Shown here piece after piece: positions 42,782 through 52,685 of a stretch of DNA of 64,000 bases. This stretch comes from Streptomyces lunaelactis. Its GTDB lineage: Bacteria; Actinomycetota; Actinomycetes; Streptomycetales; Streptomycetaceae. Where the stretch lies: the NCBI RefSeq assembly GCF_003054555.1, contig NZ_CP026304.1, positions 7,874,001 through 7,938,000 of the forward strand, in the 5' to 3' direction. The first letter of the stretch is position 1; each line of letters opens with the position of its first letter. Below the pieces are notes generated by a model. The model saw only the letters and a list, made by a program, of their open reading frames with translations. It was not told where the DNA came from and ran no database searches. A program made the translations under genes and the position numbers.

Positions 42782-44377
42782 TCAGCGGCTGGCGGCGGGA
42801 GGCTCGTCCGTGACGACGGCTCGGTGCTCCTCGAGCACGCCCGTACGGTGCCGCTGTACGAACCAGTAGTAGGCGAAGCCGCCCACAGCGACCACACCGA
42901 TGAACACGAAGGCGCCCCAGCGCAGATACCAGTGCTGCGCGCCGGTCGCGTTGTAGACCTCGGCGCGCGGCCAGGCGAGGTTCAAGGACATGGCCGCGCC
43001 CCACAGCACGGCGGCGATGTTGACGGGCAGTCCCCACCGGCCGAGCGAGAACTTCCCTTCGGCGGGCTGCCACTTGCCCCGCAGCCGCTGCACCAGCATG
43101 GGGAGAGTGACCATCAGATAGGCCAGATAGATCATGATGACCGCGATGCTCGTGATCACCGAGAAGATCTGCGGCTGGTTGATGTTGATGACCAGGATGA
43201 CGACGCCGATCACGCCGATCACCACGGAGGGCACCACCGGCGTCTTGAAGCGCGGGCTGACCTTGGCCAGCACCGAGCCGGCGGGGAGGTTGTTGTCCCG
43301 TGCCATCGCGAACATCAGCCGGATGCCCGCCGCTTGCACCGCCAGTACGCAGACCGAAATCGCGACGACCACGCACCACAGGAAGATCTCGCCGATCGTC
43401 GAACCCAGCGTGTCCAGCACCACGAACTGCAGACCGACCGTCGACAGCTCCTCGGCGGCCAGGTCCTTCACGGCCATCAGCGCGAACAGCAGGATCAGAC
43501 CGCCGATGATGAACGACGCCACCAGCGCGCGCAGGATGGCCCGCGGGGCGTTGCGGCTCGGATCGTGGGACTCCTCGCCGAGCGAGGACGCCGTGTCGAA
43601 GCCGTACATCACATAGGCCGAGGCCAGTGACGCGGTCAGGAACGCGCCGAAGTAGCCGAGGGTCCGGTCGCCACCCAGTCCGTAGGTGTCGGTGAGGACG
43701 GTGCTCGGGCCGCGGGTGATGTGCGCCGCGAGAAAGATGATCAGGGCTACGGCCGCGATCAGTTCGATGAAGACGCCCGACGAGTTGATACGGGCCATCA
43801 GTTTGACGCCGAAGGCGTTGATCGCCGTGGAGAAGAGGATGAGCACCGAGCCGAGCAGGACGGCGTTGGCGGCCGCATCGTTCTCGCCGGAGCCGTCGCC
43901 GACGAACTGGAACCAGTCGTCGATCTGCGGCAGCGTGATCTGGTACGCGAGCGCCACGGCGGACAGCGTCACCATCGTCGCAGTCATCATCATCCAGCCG
44001 CCGAGCCAGCCGACGTGCGGGCCGCCCATCTTCTTGGCCCAGTTGTAGATCGAACCGGCGACGGGGAAGCGGGCGGCGAGCTCGCAGAAGCACAGGGCCA
44101 CCATCAGCTGACCGACGAAGACCATCGGCCAGGACCACCAGTAGGCGGGACCGCCGAAGGCGACGCCGAAGTAGAACAGCTGGAAGGTGCCGGTCAGGAT
44201 CGAGATGTAGCTGATCCCGGCGGCGAAGGTGTGGAAGTTGCCGAGGGTGCGCCTGAGCTCGGGTTTGTAGCCGAGCTCGCCGAGCGCGTCGTCGTCGTGC
44301 TGGCTCTGCGTCCGGGCGGCGCCGGCGGGGCCTGTGGGGCCTGTGGGGTCCGGCCCTGGGCCGGCGTCCGTACTCAT
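42782..44377 (-). CDS. APC-family amino acid/amine permease
   Basis: A 531-residue permease with about twelve membrane helices. ATG 44377 follows AGAGGTGG and overlaps the upstream ALDH stop (ATGA). GISYISILTGTFQLFYFGVA in helix 1 and YGFDTASSLGEESHDPSRNA near 245 are typical of the APC amino acid/choline group (ACT subfamily). In this operon it probably imports choline or a related amine for oxidation. The C-terminus is charged and cytoplasmic. Confidence 0.9.
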   Translation of the reverse strand: MSTDAGPGPDPTGPTGPAGAARTQSQHDDDALGELGYKPELRRTLGNFHTFAAGISYISILTGTFQLFYFGVAFGGPAYWWSWPMVFVGQLMVALCFCELAARFPVAGSIYNWAKKMGGPHVGWLGGWMMMTATMVTLSAVALAYQITLPQIDDWFQFVGDGSGENDAAANAVLLGSVLILFSTAINAFGVKLMARINSSGVFIELIAAVALIIFLAAHITRGPSTVLTDTYGLGGDRTLGYFGAFLTASLASAYVMYGFDTASSLGEESHDPSRNAPRAILRALVASFIIGGLILLFALMAVKDLAAEELSTVGLQFVVLDTLGSTIGEIFLWCVVVAISVCVLAVQAAGIRLMFAMARDNNLPAGSVLAKVSPRFKTPVVPSVVIGVIGVVILVININQPQIFSVITSIAVIMIYLAYLMVTLPMLVQRLRGKWQPAEGKFSLGRWGLPVNIAAVLWGAAMSLNLAWPRAEVYNATGAQHWYLRWGAFVFIGVVAVGGFAYYWFVQRHRTGVLEEHRAVVTDEPPAASR

Positions 44378-45843
44378 TCGAACCACCTCTGTGGACTCGG
44401 CGAGAGATTGCGCCAGATGTGCTTGGCCTCCTGGTACTCGGCCAGTCCGGCCGGGCCCAGTTCACGGCCGAAGCCGGACTGCTTCATACCGCCCCACTCC
44501 GCCTGGGGCACATACGGATGGAAGTCGTTGATCCACACGGTTCCGGCGCGCAGCCGGGACGCCACCCGGTGCGCCAGGGCGACGTCCTGCGACCAGACCG
44601 CTCCGGCCAGCCCGTAGACGGTGTCGTTGGCGAGCGCGACCGCCTCCGCCTCGTCGTGGAACCGCTCGACGGTCAGCACCGGGCCGAACGACTCGTCGCG
44701 CACCACGGACATGCCCGGCGCGCACTCGTCGAGGACGGTCGGCGGGTAGTAGAAGCCGTCCCGCAGGGCCGGGTCGTTGGGCCGCGCGCCGCCGCAGCGC
44801 AGCACCGCGCCCTCGGCCAGGCCGGCCGCCACATATGCCTCGACCTTGTCGCGGTGCGCGGCGGAGATCAGCGGTCCGGTGCGGGCGTTCTCGTCGAACG
44901 GGCCGCCGAGCCGGATCTGCTGAGCCTTGACCACCAGCTTGTCGACGAACCGGTCGTGCAGTTCGTCCTGGACCAGCAGCCGCGCCCCGGCCGAGCAGAC
45001 CTGGCCGGAGTGCAGGAACACCGCCATCAGCGCGTAGTCGACCGCTGCTTCGTAATCGGCGTCGGCGAAGACGATGTTCGGGTTCTTGCCGCCCAGCTCC
45101 AGGGCGATCTTCTTCACGGTGGGGGCGGCGGCCGCCATGATGCGGCGCCCCGTGACCAGCCCGCCGGTGAAGGAGACCAGGTCGACCCGGGGGTCCTCAC
45201 TGAGCGGCGCGCCCGCGGTGGGGCCCGCGCCGAGCACCAGGTTGGCGACGCCGTCGGGCAGTCCGGCCTCGGTCAGCAGCCGCATCAGGATCATGGCGGT
45301 GTGCGGGGTGAGCTCGCTGGGCTTGAGTACGAAGGTGTTGCCCGCGCCGAGTGCCGGGGCGACCTTCCAGGCGGTCTGCAGCAGCGGATAGTTCCATGGA
45401 GTGATCAGCGCGCACACGCCGACCGGCTCGTGCACCACTCGGCTGTCCGCATCGGAGTTGCCGGTGTCGACGATCCGGTCGCTGCCGCCCGAGGCCGTCA
45501 GATTGCCGAAGTAGCGGAAGCAGTTGGCGATGTCGTCCATGTCGTACTCGCTCTCCACGAGCCGCTTCCCTGTGTCCAGGGATTCGGCGCGGGCGAGTGC
45601 GTCCTTGTCTCGTTCCAGCAGGTCGGCGACGCGCAGCAGCAGGCGGCCGCGCTCGGCGGCGGGAGTGCCGGGCCAGGGTCCGCGGTCGAAGGCGTCGCGG
45701 GCGGCGGCGATCGCCGCGGCGGCGTCCTTCGGCCCTGCCTCGTCGACCGTCGCGACCAGGGTGCCGTCCGCCGGGCAGCGGATCTCACGAACCTGCCCGT
45801 CGGCAGCGGCGGTCCACTTACCGCCGATGAACAGCTCCGGCAT
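44374..45843 (-). CDS. Aldehyde dehydrogenase, probably betaine aldehyde dehydrogenase
   Basis: A 489-residue ALDH from ATG 45843 (GGAGGAG 6 bp before). It starts MPELFIGGKWTAAADGQV. Motifs: TPWNYPLLQTAWKVAPALGA, the catalytic Glu in LELGGKNPN near 260 and the catalytic Cys in HSGQVCSAGARLLV near 295. The BetB/GbsA-like pattern and its position upstream of an amine permease and choline oxidase support oxidation of betaine aldehyde to glycine betaine. First gene of the operon; the GAF regulator lies 212 bp upstream on the same strand. Confidence 0.9.
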   Translation of the reverse strand: MPELFIGGKWTAAADGQVREIRCPADGTLVATVDEAGPKDAAAAIAAARDAFDRGPWPGTPAAERGRLLLRVADLLERDKDALARAESLDTGKRLVESEYDMDDIANCFRYFGNLTASGGSDRIVDTGNSDADSRVVHEPVGVCALITPWNYPLLQTAWKVAPALGAGNTFVLKPSELTPHTAMILMRLLTEAGLPDGVANLVLGAGPTAGAPLSEDPRVDLVSFTGGLVTGRRIMAAAAPTVKKIALELGGKNPNIVFADADYEAAVDYALMAVFLHSGQVCSAGARLLVQDELHDRFVDKLVVKAQQIRLGGPFDENARTGPLISAAHRDKVEAYVAAGLAEGAVLRCGGARPNDPALRDGFYYPPTVLDECAPGMSVVRDESFGPVLTVERFHDEAEAVALANDTVYGLAGAVWSQDVALAHRVASRLRAGTVWINDFHPYVPQAEWGGMKQSGFGRELGPAGLAEYQEAKHIWRNLSPSPQRWFE

Positions 45844-46054
45844 GGGGGCTCCTCCGGGCTCGGATGGGCGGGGCACCCGCCAGCGGCCAGGCCGGGGGAT
45901 GCCCTTGTGGTGCTCCACCCACTGACAGTAAGGAGATCGGGCCGTGTTCGCAGTGTGGGAGCCGTCATCCGGTGAGGAAAGGGTCGGGACGGGTCAGGAA
46001 TTGTCCACTGTCCACATGTTCGAACACCGCCCGCTCGGCGCGGTGCGGCAGCCG

Positions 46055-47337
46055 CTACGAACCCTGCCAGCCGTCGAGTTCGCGCACGCGCGCGAGCGCG
46101 GCCGGACGCTGCGGTACGGGCAGTACGGAGGCCAGCGCCCGCCACACCGGGAGGTCGTCCTCGCCCCACGGGCTGTACGCCCAGTCGGCCAGCAGCCCCG
46201 GATCCCCGCGCGCGATCAGTGCCGCCCGCAGCTGGTCCTCCAGACGGCCGCGCAGCCGGGCCACCGCCGGAGCCTGAGAGGCCGGCAGCAGCGGACCGGC
46301 GTACGCGCTCAGCGCCCCGGTCACCGCACCCGACGCCAGCCGCCGCCCCACTGTGTCGAAGTCCGCGTCCACCGCCACGGCGAGCCGGTACGGGCGCGAG
46401 CGCAGCAGCTCAGGACCGAGCAGGCCGCGCAGCCGGGAGAGCTCGGCCCGCAGCGTGACCGGGGTGACCGACTCGTCCTCGTACAGCTCCACCAGCAGCT
46501 CGTCGCCGCCGATGCCCTCCGGGTGGCGGGCCAGTACCACGAGGATCTCGCTGTGCCGGCGGCTGAGGCGCACCTTGCGCCCGTCGGCCACCAGCAGCGC
46601 CTCGTCCCGGCCCAGCGCCGACAGTCGCACACAGCCGGCCGCGGGCGGTGGGGCGAGCAGCGCGAGCTGCGACTCGGCGGCCCGCGCCACCGCCCCGACG
46701 AACGCGAGACTGTGCGGATGCGCCAGCCGGTCACCACCGGTGATGTCCACCGCGCCGAGCAGCCGCCCGGTGGCCGGATCGTGGATGGGAGCCGCAGCGC
46801 ACGTCCAGGGGTGCACCGGCCGCCGGAAGTGCTCGGCGGCGAAGACCTGCACGGGCCGGTCCACCGTGATCGCCGTGCCCGGGGCGTTCGTCCCGGCGGC
46901 GGCCTCGGCCCAGCGGGCGCCCGGCACGAAGTTCATCCGGCCGGCCTGGAGGCGGGTGGCCGCGGGGCCTTCCACCCACAGCAGGCGCCCGTTCGCGTCG
47001 CAGACCGCGACCAGATGTTCGCCGTCCCTGGCGTACGCGCCCATCAGCTCCCGGACCAGCGGCATCACCCGTGCCAGCGGATGACTCTCGCGGTACGCCC
47101 CCAGGTCGTCGGCGGCCAGCTCGACACCCGCCGTACCCTCCGGGCTGACATGAGCACGGGCCGAACGCCGCCAGGAATCGGCCACCACGGAACGAACCGG
47201 CCGCTCCACCGGCCCGCCGTCAGATACGCGTCGTACGCCCGCCGCAGTGCGGCGAGCCGCTCCGCCGGATCCGCGCCGGACTCCAGGGCCACCCATGCGT
47301 CGCTCAACTCGGCCTCCCTCACCCATCGTGAACCCAT
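46055..47337 (-). CDS. GAF-domain winged-helix regulator, frameshifted near its N-terminus
   Basis: From ATG 47337 one frame gives MGSRWVREAELSDAWVALES, PAERLAALRRAYDAYLTAG; it then shifts near 47215, and the next frame continues GPVERPVRSVVADSWRRSAR and on to 46055. The whole is about 427 residues. A GAF domain lies at about 75-220 (LVAVCDANGRLLWVEG, GTNAPGTAITVDRPVQVFAA), as in AcoR-type regulators. The C-terminus is a winged-helix domain (RKVRLSRRHSEILVVLARHP, LVELYEDESVTPVTLRAELS). No sigma-54 ATPase domain is present. It probably controls the adjacent choline/aldehyde operon. The frameshift is a mutation or a sequencing error. Confidence 0.78.
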
Positions 47338-47364
47338 ACGCGAGGACCGACAAGCGTCCCCGCG

Positions 47365-47946
47365 TCAGGCGAAGTTGACCAGCCGGATATAGCGCACCCA
47401 GTCCCAGAACAGGCCGGGGTCGGTGTGGTCGGCGCCCGGCACCTCGTTGTGGCCGATGATGTGCTCCCGGTCCTTGGGAATGCCGTACCGGTCGCAGACC
47501 CGGGCGGTGAGCGCTGCCGACCGCTCGTACATCGCGTGGGTGAAGTACTGCGGCTTGTCCACCCAGCCCTCGTGCTCGATGCCGACGCTGCGCGTGTTGT
47601 AGTCCCAATTGCCCGCGTGCCAGGCGACGTTGCTCTCCCGTACGCACTGCGCGACACAGCCGTCCGACGAGCGGACCACATAGTGCGCGGAGACCTGCTT
47701 CGCCGGGTTCTGGAAGATCCCGATGGTGTCGGCGAAGGCCTCCTGGGTCACATGGATGACCACGTACTGGACCGGATACTCCGCAGGGCGGTCGGACACC
47801 GTGTAGTTGACGCTCGTGGCGGGCGTCCAGTGGGCCGACGGATGGTCGGTGTCGGCTCGGGCGGCGGCCTGTGCGCGGGCGGCGGGCAGCAGTACACCGG
47901 TGGCGGCCGCGGCGGCGGCGCCCCGGATCAGTCCTCGACGGTCCAT
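47365..47946 (-). CDS. Tat-exported N-acetylmuramoyl-L-alanine amidase (PGRP/amidase_2)
   Basis: A 193-residue enzyme from ATG 47946 (GGAGAGGT 7 bp before). The first 28 residues form a Tat signal (MDRRGLIRGAAAAAATGVLL, AARAQA). The amidase_2 domain shows zinc ligands: His in VVIHVTQEAF, His in NEVPGADHTDPG (with DHTDPG), and the intermediate HAGNWDYNTRSVGIEHEGW. It cleaves the lactyl-amide bond of peptidoglycan outside the cell. It lies 27 bp upstream of the GAF regulator gene on the same strand, with no obvious functional link. Confidence 0.93.
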   Translation of the reverse strand: MDRRGLIRGAAAAAATGVLLPAARAQAAARADTDHPSAHWTPATSVNYTVSDRPAEYPVQYVVIHVTQEAFADTIGIFQNPAKQVSAHYVVRSSDGCVAQCVRESNVAWHAGNWDYNTRSVGIEHEGWVDKPQYFTHAMYERSAALTARVCDRYGIPKDREHIIGHNEVPGADHTDPGLFWDWVRYIRLVNFA

Positions 47947-48130
47947 GGGACCTCTCCTGGTGGGGGTCAGGGAAGTACGGCGGCGACCGTCCGCGGATGG
48001 CGGTGGAGGCCGCCATGAGGATCTCCCGTCGGCAGCCACTCCTTGCGGATCTGGCGACACCGGTGCAATTGGTGTCGCGGACATGGGGGAGCGGAGCCCC
48101 GCCCGGGACACGCGTACGCGGTCCGGCCGT

Positions 48131-49414
48131 TCAGCCGGTCTCGCCCAGCGCCCCCGCCAGCGCCGCCGCCGGATCGTGGTCCGCCGGACCGGCCGGTGCC
48201 CAGCGGCCGCGCTCCTTGCGGTACGGCCACCAGCGGCCGTCACGGCCCACCCGTAGCTGGGCCTCCGCGCCCACCACCGTCCAGCGGCCCGAACCGCCCG
48301 CCCGCAGCTGTGGACGGTCCGCCTCCTCCCAGGCCTCGGCGAGCAGAGTCCGCGCCCGTGCGAGTGCCTCCGGCTCCGGTGTCCACTCCTCCTCGAGCAC
48401 CGAGAGCGCGGCAGCGCCGCCGTAGTGCCAGGCACGTACGGCCAGGTCCAGTTCGGCGCGCTGCCGGTCGGTGCCGGTGGCGAGACGACCCGCGATCGCC
48501 GGGCCGGCCGCTGCCGCCAGCCGTACCGCATCCTGGTCGAGCGTCAACTCGGGCTCCAACGGCTGCTGTTCATGCCCGGGTGACAGCGCGTCCGAGAGGG
48601 CGCGATACGCCCGCGCCGCCGCGTCCGCGGCCAGGAACTCCAGGGCCGCGGAGTCGATCCCCGGCGCCGGAGCGGTCTCCGTGTCCAGGGCGGGTGGCGC
48701 TCCGGGCTCACCCGGCAGCGGTGGGGGAGCGGGCAGCGGCGGCAGGATGTCCCGCGCCGCGAACACCTCGTCGGCGCGCACGCCCTGAGTCTGCTGCGTC
48801 TCCTGTGCCTCCTCGGCCTCCGGCGCCCCGGCGGTCGCCCGCGCCACGCTCCGTATCTGCAGCTCGTCCAGCAGCCGGCGCTCCCCGCGCCCGCGCATCA
48901 GCAGCAGTACGAACGGATCCTGGTCGAGCAGCCGCGCCACCTGGTAGCACAGCGCCGCCGTGTGCGGGCAGTGGTCCCACGCCTCGCAGCTGCATTCGGG
49001 CTCCAAGTCACCGATGCCCGGGAGCAGTTCGACCCCGGCGGCCGCCGCGTCCTCCACCAGGTGCGGCGGCATCTCCCGGTCGAGGAGCGCCGCGATATGC
49101 CCCGCGCGGTCGACCGCCATGTCCAGGAAGCGATCCCACTCCTCCTCGCTCAGCTCCTGGAGCAGCACATCGCTGCGCTGGGCGGTGCCGTCCCGGTCCC
49201 GTACGACCGCGGTGATCCGCCCGGGACGTACCGAGACCGCACCGACGGCTCCCTCGCGCGCCTGCCTGCGGCCCTTCTTCAGCTGCTCGCCGTCGAGCGC
49301 GGTGTCCTCCAGCGCCTTGAGCCAGGCCCGGCCCCACCAGGTCAGCGCGAAGCCCCGGCCCCGCGCGGGCGGCAGCGCCGCGAACGTCCGCTCATTCTCG
49401 TCCCTGCAGCTCAT
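48131..49414 (-). CDS. SWIM zinc-finger protein
   Basis: A 427-residue protein. The SWIM motif CxCxnCxH is CSCEAWDHCPHTAAL near 148. The start MSCRDENERTFAALPPARGR leads into GFALTWWGRAWLKALEDTAL, typical of the actinobacterial SWIM family. A Pro/Ala-rich linker splits it from a C-terminal helical part (about 260-427). Its ATG overlaps the stop of the SNF2 helicase gene (ATGA), so the two are co-translated and probably form a DNA-associated pair. Confidence 0.93.
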   Translation of the reverse strand: MSCRDENERTFAALPPARGRGFALTWWGRAWLKALEDTALDGEQLKKGRRQAREGAVGAVSVRPGRITAVVRDRDGTAQRSDVLLQELSEEEWDRFLDMAVDRAGHIAALLDREMPPHLVEDAAAAGVELLPGIGDLEPECSCEAWDHCPHTAALCYQVARLLDQDPFVLLLMRGRGERRLLDELQIRSVARATAGAPEAEEAQETQQTQGVRADEVFAARDILPPLPAPPPLPGEPGAPPALDTETAPAPGIDSAALEFLAADAAARAYRALSDALSPGHEQQPLEPELTLDQDAVRLAAAAGPAIAGRLATGTDRQRAELDLAVRAWHYGGAAALSVLEEEWTPEPEALARARTLLAEAWEEADRPQLRAGGSGRWTVVGAEAQLRVGRDGRWWPYRKERGRWAPAGPADHDPAAALAGALGETG

Positions 49415-52400
49415 CGCCCGCTCCCTCGCAGCTCCACCAGATCCGCCAGCTCGGCGTCGGTCAGTTCGGTCAGCGCGGCCTCACCGGAGCCGAGGACCGA
49501 GTCCGCCAACTCCCGCTTGCGCGCGAGCATGTCGGCGATCCGGTCCTCGATGGTGCCCTCGGCGATCAGCCGGTGGACCTGCACGGGGCGGTCCTGCCCG
49601 ATGCGGTACGCACGGTCGGTGGCCTGCGCCTCGACGGCCGGGTTCCACCAGCGGTCGTAGTGCACGACATGCTCGGCGCGGGTCAGGTTCAGACCCGTGC
49701 CCGCGGCCTTCAACGACAGCAGGAAGACGGGCACTTCACCGTCCTGGAAGCGGTTCACCATCGCCTCGCGCTCGGCGATCGGCGTGCCGCCGTGCAGGAA
49801 CTGGGTGCGCACGCCGCGGGTCGCCAGATGCTGCTCGAGGAGCCGCGCCATCCGGACGTACTGCGTGAAGACCAGCACGCTCGCGTCCTCGGCCAGGATG
49901 GTGTCGAGGAGCTCGTCCAGCAGTTCCAGCTTGCCCGAGCGGTCCGGGATACGCGGCCGCTCCTCCTTCAGGTACTGCGCCGGGTGGTTGCAGATCTGCT
50001 TGAGCGCGGTGAGCAGCTTCACCACCAGACCGCGCCGCTCCATGCCGCCGGCCTCCGAGATCGCCGCGAGGGTCTCGCGCACCACCGCCTCGTACAGACC
50101 TGTCTGCTCCGTGGTCAGCGACACGGCCCGGTCGGTCTCGGTCTTCGGCGGCAGCTCGGGCGCGATGCCCGGGTCGGACTTGCGCCGGCGCAGCAGGAAC
50201 GGCCGTACCAGCGCGGCGAGTCGCTGGGCGGTGGCCGGATCGTTGCCGCTCTCCACCGCCTGTGCGTAGCGCGTACGGAAGGTGCCGAGCTTCCCGAGCA
50301 GCCCCGGCGTGGTCCAGTCGAGGATGGCCCACAGCTCGGAGAGGTTGTTCTCCACGGGCGTGCCGGTGAGTGCGACGCGCGCCTTCGCGCCGATGGTGCG
50401 CAGCTGCCCGGCCGTGGCGGAGTACGGATTCTTCACGTGCTGTGCCTCGTCGGCGACGACCATGCCCCACGCCACCCCGCCGAGCTTCTCGGCGTCAAGA
50501 CGCATCGTGCCGTACGTCGTGAGTACGAACTCCCCGTCCGCCAGGGCGTCGAGACCGCGCGAGGCGCCGTGGAAGCGTCGCACCGGGGTGCCGGGCGCGA
50601 ATCTCTCGATCTCGCGCTGCCAGTTGCCCATCAGGGATGTCGGACAGACGACGAGGGTGGGGCCCGCGGCCGAATCGTCGGTCTGCCGGTGCAGATGGAG
50701 CGAGATGAGCGTGATGGTCTTGCCGAGGCCCATGTCGTCGGCGAGACAGCCGCCGAGGCCGAGCGAGGTCATCAGGTTCAGCCAGTTGAGGCCGCGCAGC
50801 TGGTAGTCGCGCAGGGTCGCCGCGAGGGCCGCGGGCTGCCCGATCTCCTGCCGACCGCCCTCGGGATCGGCGAGCCGGTCGCGCAGCCGGGCCGGCCACC
50901 CCGACGCCTGTACGTCGATACGGCGGCCGTCGACCTCGGCCGAGCCCGTCAGTACGGCGCCGAGCGCGTCGACCGGGGTCAGTTTGCGGTCCTGGCTCGC
51001 GCGGGCGCGCCGGGCCTCCTCGGGGTCGATGAGCACCCATTGGTCGCGCAGGCGCACGACGGGGCGGTTGGCTTCGGCGAGGTGGTCGAGTTCGGCGCGG
51101 GTGAGCTGCTGATCGCCGAGCGCGAACAACCAGTTGAAGGCGAGCAGGGCATCCGCGGACAGGAAGGAAGGAAGCCCGGACTCGTCCTTCTGCGAGCCCC
51201 TCGTCCGGGAGCCGTTGCCCTCGATCTCGCCGTGGGGCGGGCCGATCACGGCACGCGCGGTGAGTTTGCGCGCCATCTCCTTCGGCCAGTGGACCTCGAC
51301 ACCGGTCGTCGCCAGCGTCCGGGCCGCCTCGCCGAGCAGCTCGGTGACCTCCTCGTCGGCGAGCTCGATCGCGTCCGGCACGGCTGCGTGGAGCAGCGGA
51401 GTGAGCGGGGGCCAGGCGCGGGCGGCGCGACGCAGCGCCAGCAGGGCGTCCAGCCGTGCGCGCGGCCCGAACACCGGAACCGACCGGCCTGCGCCCGCGG
51501 CCGCCCGGCTCGCACCCGCCCAGACCTCGGCGGCGTCCGCTACGAGGGCCGGGTCGCTGACGCTGTGCATCTGCAGGACGGCACGGAAGCCAGGTCCCAC
51601 GCCCTCCGTTTCGGCCTGCTCAAGCCCCGGGAGCTCGATGCGCAGGGAGAGCCGTACACCCGCGTCATTTCCTGCCGCGATGTCCGCGGCCCAGGCACGC
51701 TGGTCGGGCAGATGCTGCGGCTCGCGTGCCGCGAAGGCGGGGCCGCCCGCGGCGATCGGCGCCGCGGGCGTGCGCGGCAGTCCGTCGGCCACCGCGTCGA
51801 GGAACGCCCGCAGCAGCCGTTCCGGTTCCGGGAGCGGAACGGGATCGGCGGTGGCGTCCAGGGGCACGGCGTGCGCGGCGGGCGGCATCGAGGCCGCGAG
51901 CGTCCGCACCCGCTCCAGGTCCTCGTGAGTCAGCGGTCCGACCCGCCAGGCGTCCTGTTCGGTGGCGGTGAGACCCGGCAGCAGCAGCCCGCGTGCGACG
52001 AGTTGGAGGGCGAGGACCGTGGCCGCGCCCCAGAAGGCGGTGGCCGGGGAGGCGTTCGCCGAGGCGCGCGCCCTGGTGAGCACCGGCAGCGCGTCCCGTA
52101 CGGACAGCAGCAGCGCCGGGACGGCACGGGGGCGGGCATCGTCCCCGACGACGGTCAGCGGCTCGACGGAGCCGCGCGCTGCCGGGTGGGGCGGAGCAGG
52201 GAGCTCGCCGCCGTCGGGACGCCAGAAGGCGATCCGGCCGGCGCGGGACGGGTCACCGGGAAGGAAGACCGTGGAGCAGCGGGCGAGTTCGCCGAGAGCG
52301 GGTTCGATGGGACGAGGGTCGGCGGGACGGTCTTCGGCGGGACGGTCTTTGGTGGGACGGTCTTTGGTGGGACGGAGTTCGGTGGTCGGGGAGGGCGTTG

Positions 52401-52419
52401 CCGCGGGGAGCCTGTGCAC
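49411..52419 (-). CDS. SNF2/DEAD-box family DNA-dependent ATPase
   Basis: About 1002 residues. The N-terminal ~450 residues are a helical region with an SNF2_assoc-like segment (HLAEANRPVVRLRDQWVLID). The SNF2 core shows motif I ADDMGLGKTITLI, motif II VVADEAQHVKNP, motif III LTGTPVENNLSELW, and in the C-terminal lobe VFLLSLKAAGTGLNLTRA and QATDRAYRIGQ. The start is uncertain: I take GTG 52419 (GAGGA 13 bp upstream); the frame is open further up to 52614. A 15-bp tandem repeat lies near the N-terminus. It remodels or translocates on DNA, working with the SWIM protein. Confidence 0.9.
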   Translation of the reverse strand: MHRLPAATPSPTTELRPTKDRPTKDRPAEDRPADPRPIEPALGELARCSTVFLPGDPSRAGRIAFWRPDGGELPAPPHPAARGSVEPLTVVGDDARPRAVPALLLSVRDALPVLTRARASANASPATAFWGAATVLALQLVARGLLLPGLTATEQDAWRVGPLTHEDLERVRTLAASMPPAAHAVPLDATADPVPLPEPERLLRAFLDAVADGLPRTPAAPIAAGGPAFAAREPQHLPDQRAWAADIAAGNDAGVRLSLRIELPGLEQAETEGVGPGFRAVLQMHSVSDPALVADAAEVWAGASRAAAGAGRSVPVFGPRARLDALLALRRAARAWPPLTPLLHAAVPDAIELADEEVTELLGEAARTLATTGVEVHWPKEMARKLTARAVIGPPHGEIEGNGSRTRGSQKDESGLPSFLSADALLAFNWLFALGDQQLTRAELDHLAEANRPVVRLRDQWVLIDPEEARRARASQDRKLTPVDALGAVLTGSAEVDGRRIDVQASGWPARLRDRLADPEGGRQEIGQPAALAATLRDYQLRGLNWLNLMTSLGLGGCLADDMGLGKTITLISLHLHRQTDDSAAGPTLVVCPTSLMGNWQREIERFAPGTPVRRFHGASRGLDALADGEFVLTTYGTMRLDAEKLGGVAWGMVVADEAQHVKNPYSATAGQLRTIGAKARVALTGTPVENNLSELWAILDWTTPGLLGKLGTFRTRYAQAVESGNDPATAQRLAALVRPFLLRRRKSDPGIAPELPPKTETDRAVSLTTEQTGLYEAVVRETLAAISEAGGMERRGLVVKLLTALKQICNHPAQYLKEERPRIPDRSGKLELLDELLDTILAEDASVLVFTQYVRMARLLEQHLATRGVRTQFLHGGTPIAEREAMVNRFQDGEVPVFLLSLKAAGTGLNLTRAEHVVHYDRWWNPAVEAQATDRAYRIGQDRPVQVHRLIAEGTIEDRIADMLARKRELADSVLGSGEAALTELTDAELADLVELRGSGR
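52311..52385. repeat. Five 15-bp tandem repeats inside the SNF2 gene
   Basis: Units of GACGGTCTTYGGYGG at 52326, 52341 and 52356 are nearly identical, flanked by divergent units at 52311 and 52371. On the minus strand they encode PTKDR/PAEDR repeats at about residues 12-36 of the SNF2 protein. Since the unit is a multiple of three, copy number can vary without loss of frame. Confidence 0.8.
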
Positions 52420-52685
52420 AGCGATGACGCATTCCTCAAATTTGACTACTGCGGACCGGAATCGCCGAGGGTACCCCACGCCATAGCCCCGACGGAGGCG
52501 GCAGGTCTGTGACCTCACCCACATGGGACGCCCGGGGTGGAGCCAGCACCACCCCCCGACACGGGCTGGCCCCAGAGGTGTCCGGGTGGTGGCGTCATGG
52601 TCGCGAAGGGGCACTGAAACATACGTTTGCTGAGGTCAGCGCGGTACGCACAGCAGCCGTACGGCCCTACAGACCGGAGTCAGCC

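Noticed and set aside
41187..44465. A 1092-codon open frame on the minus strand covering both choline oxidase and the permease region
   Set aside because: Only the last 520 codons encode the oxidase, from ATG 42749. The rest is a shadow of the APC permease gene (Arg/Ala-rich text), which is read in another frame.
49573..52512. A 979-codon open frame on the plus strand
   Set aside because: Antisense shadow of the SNF2 gene; no domain content, composition typical of a GC-rich complement.
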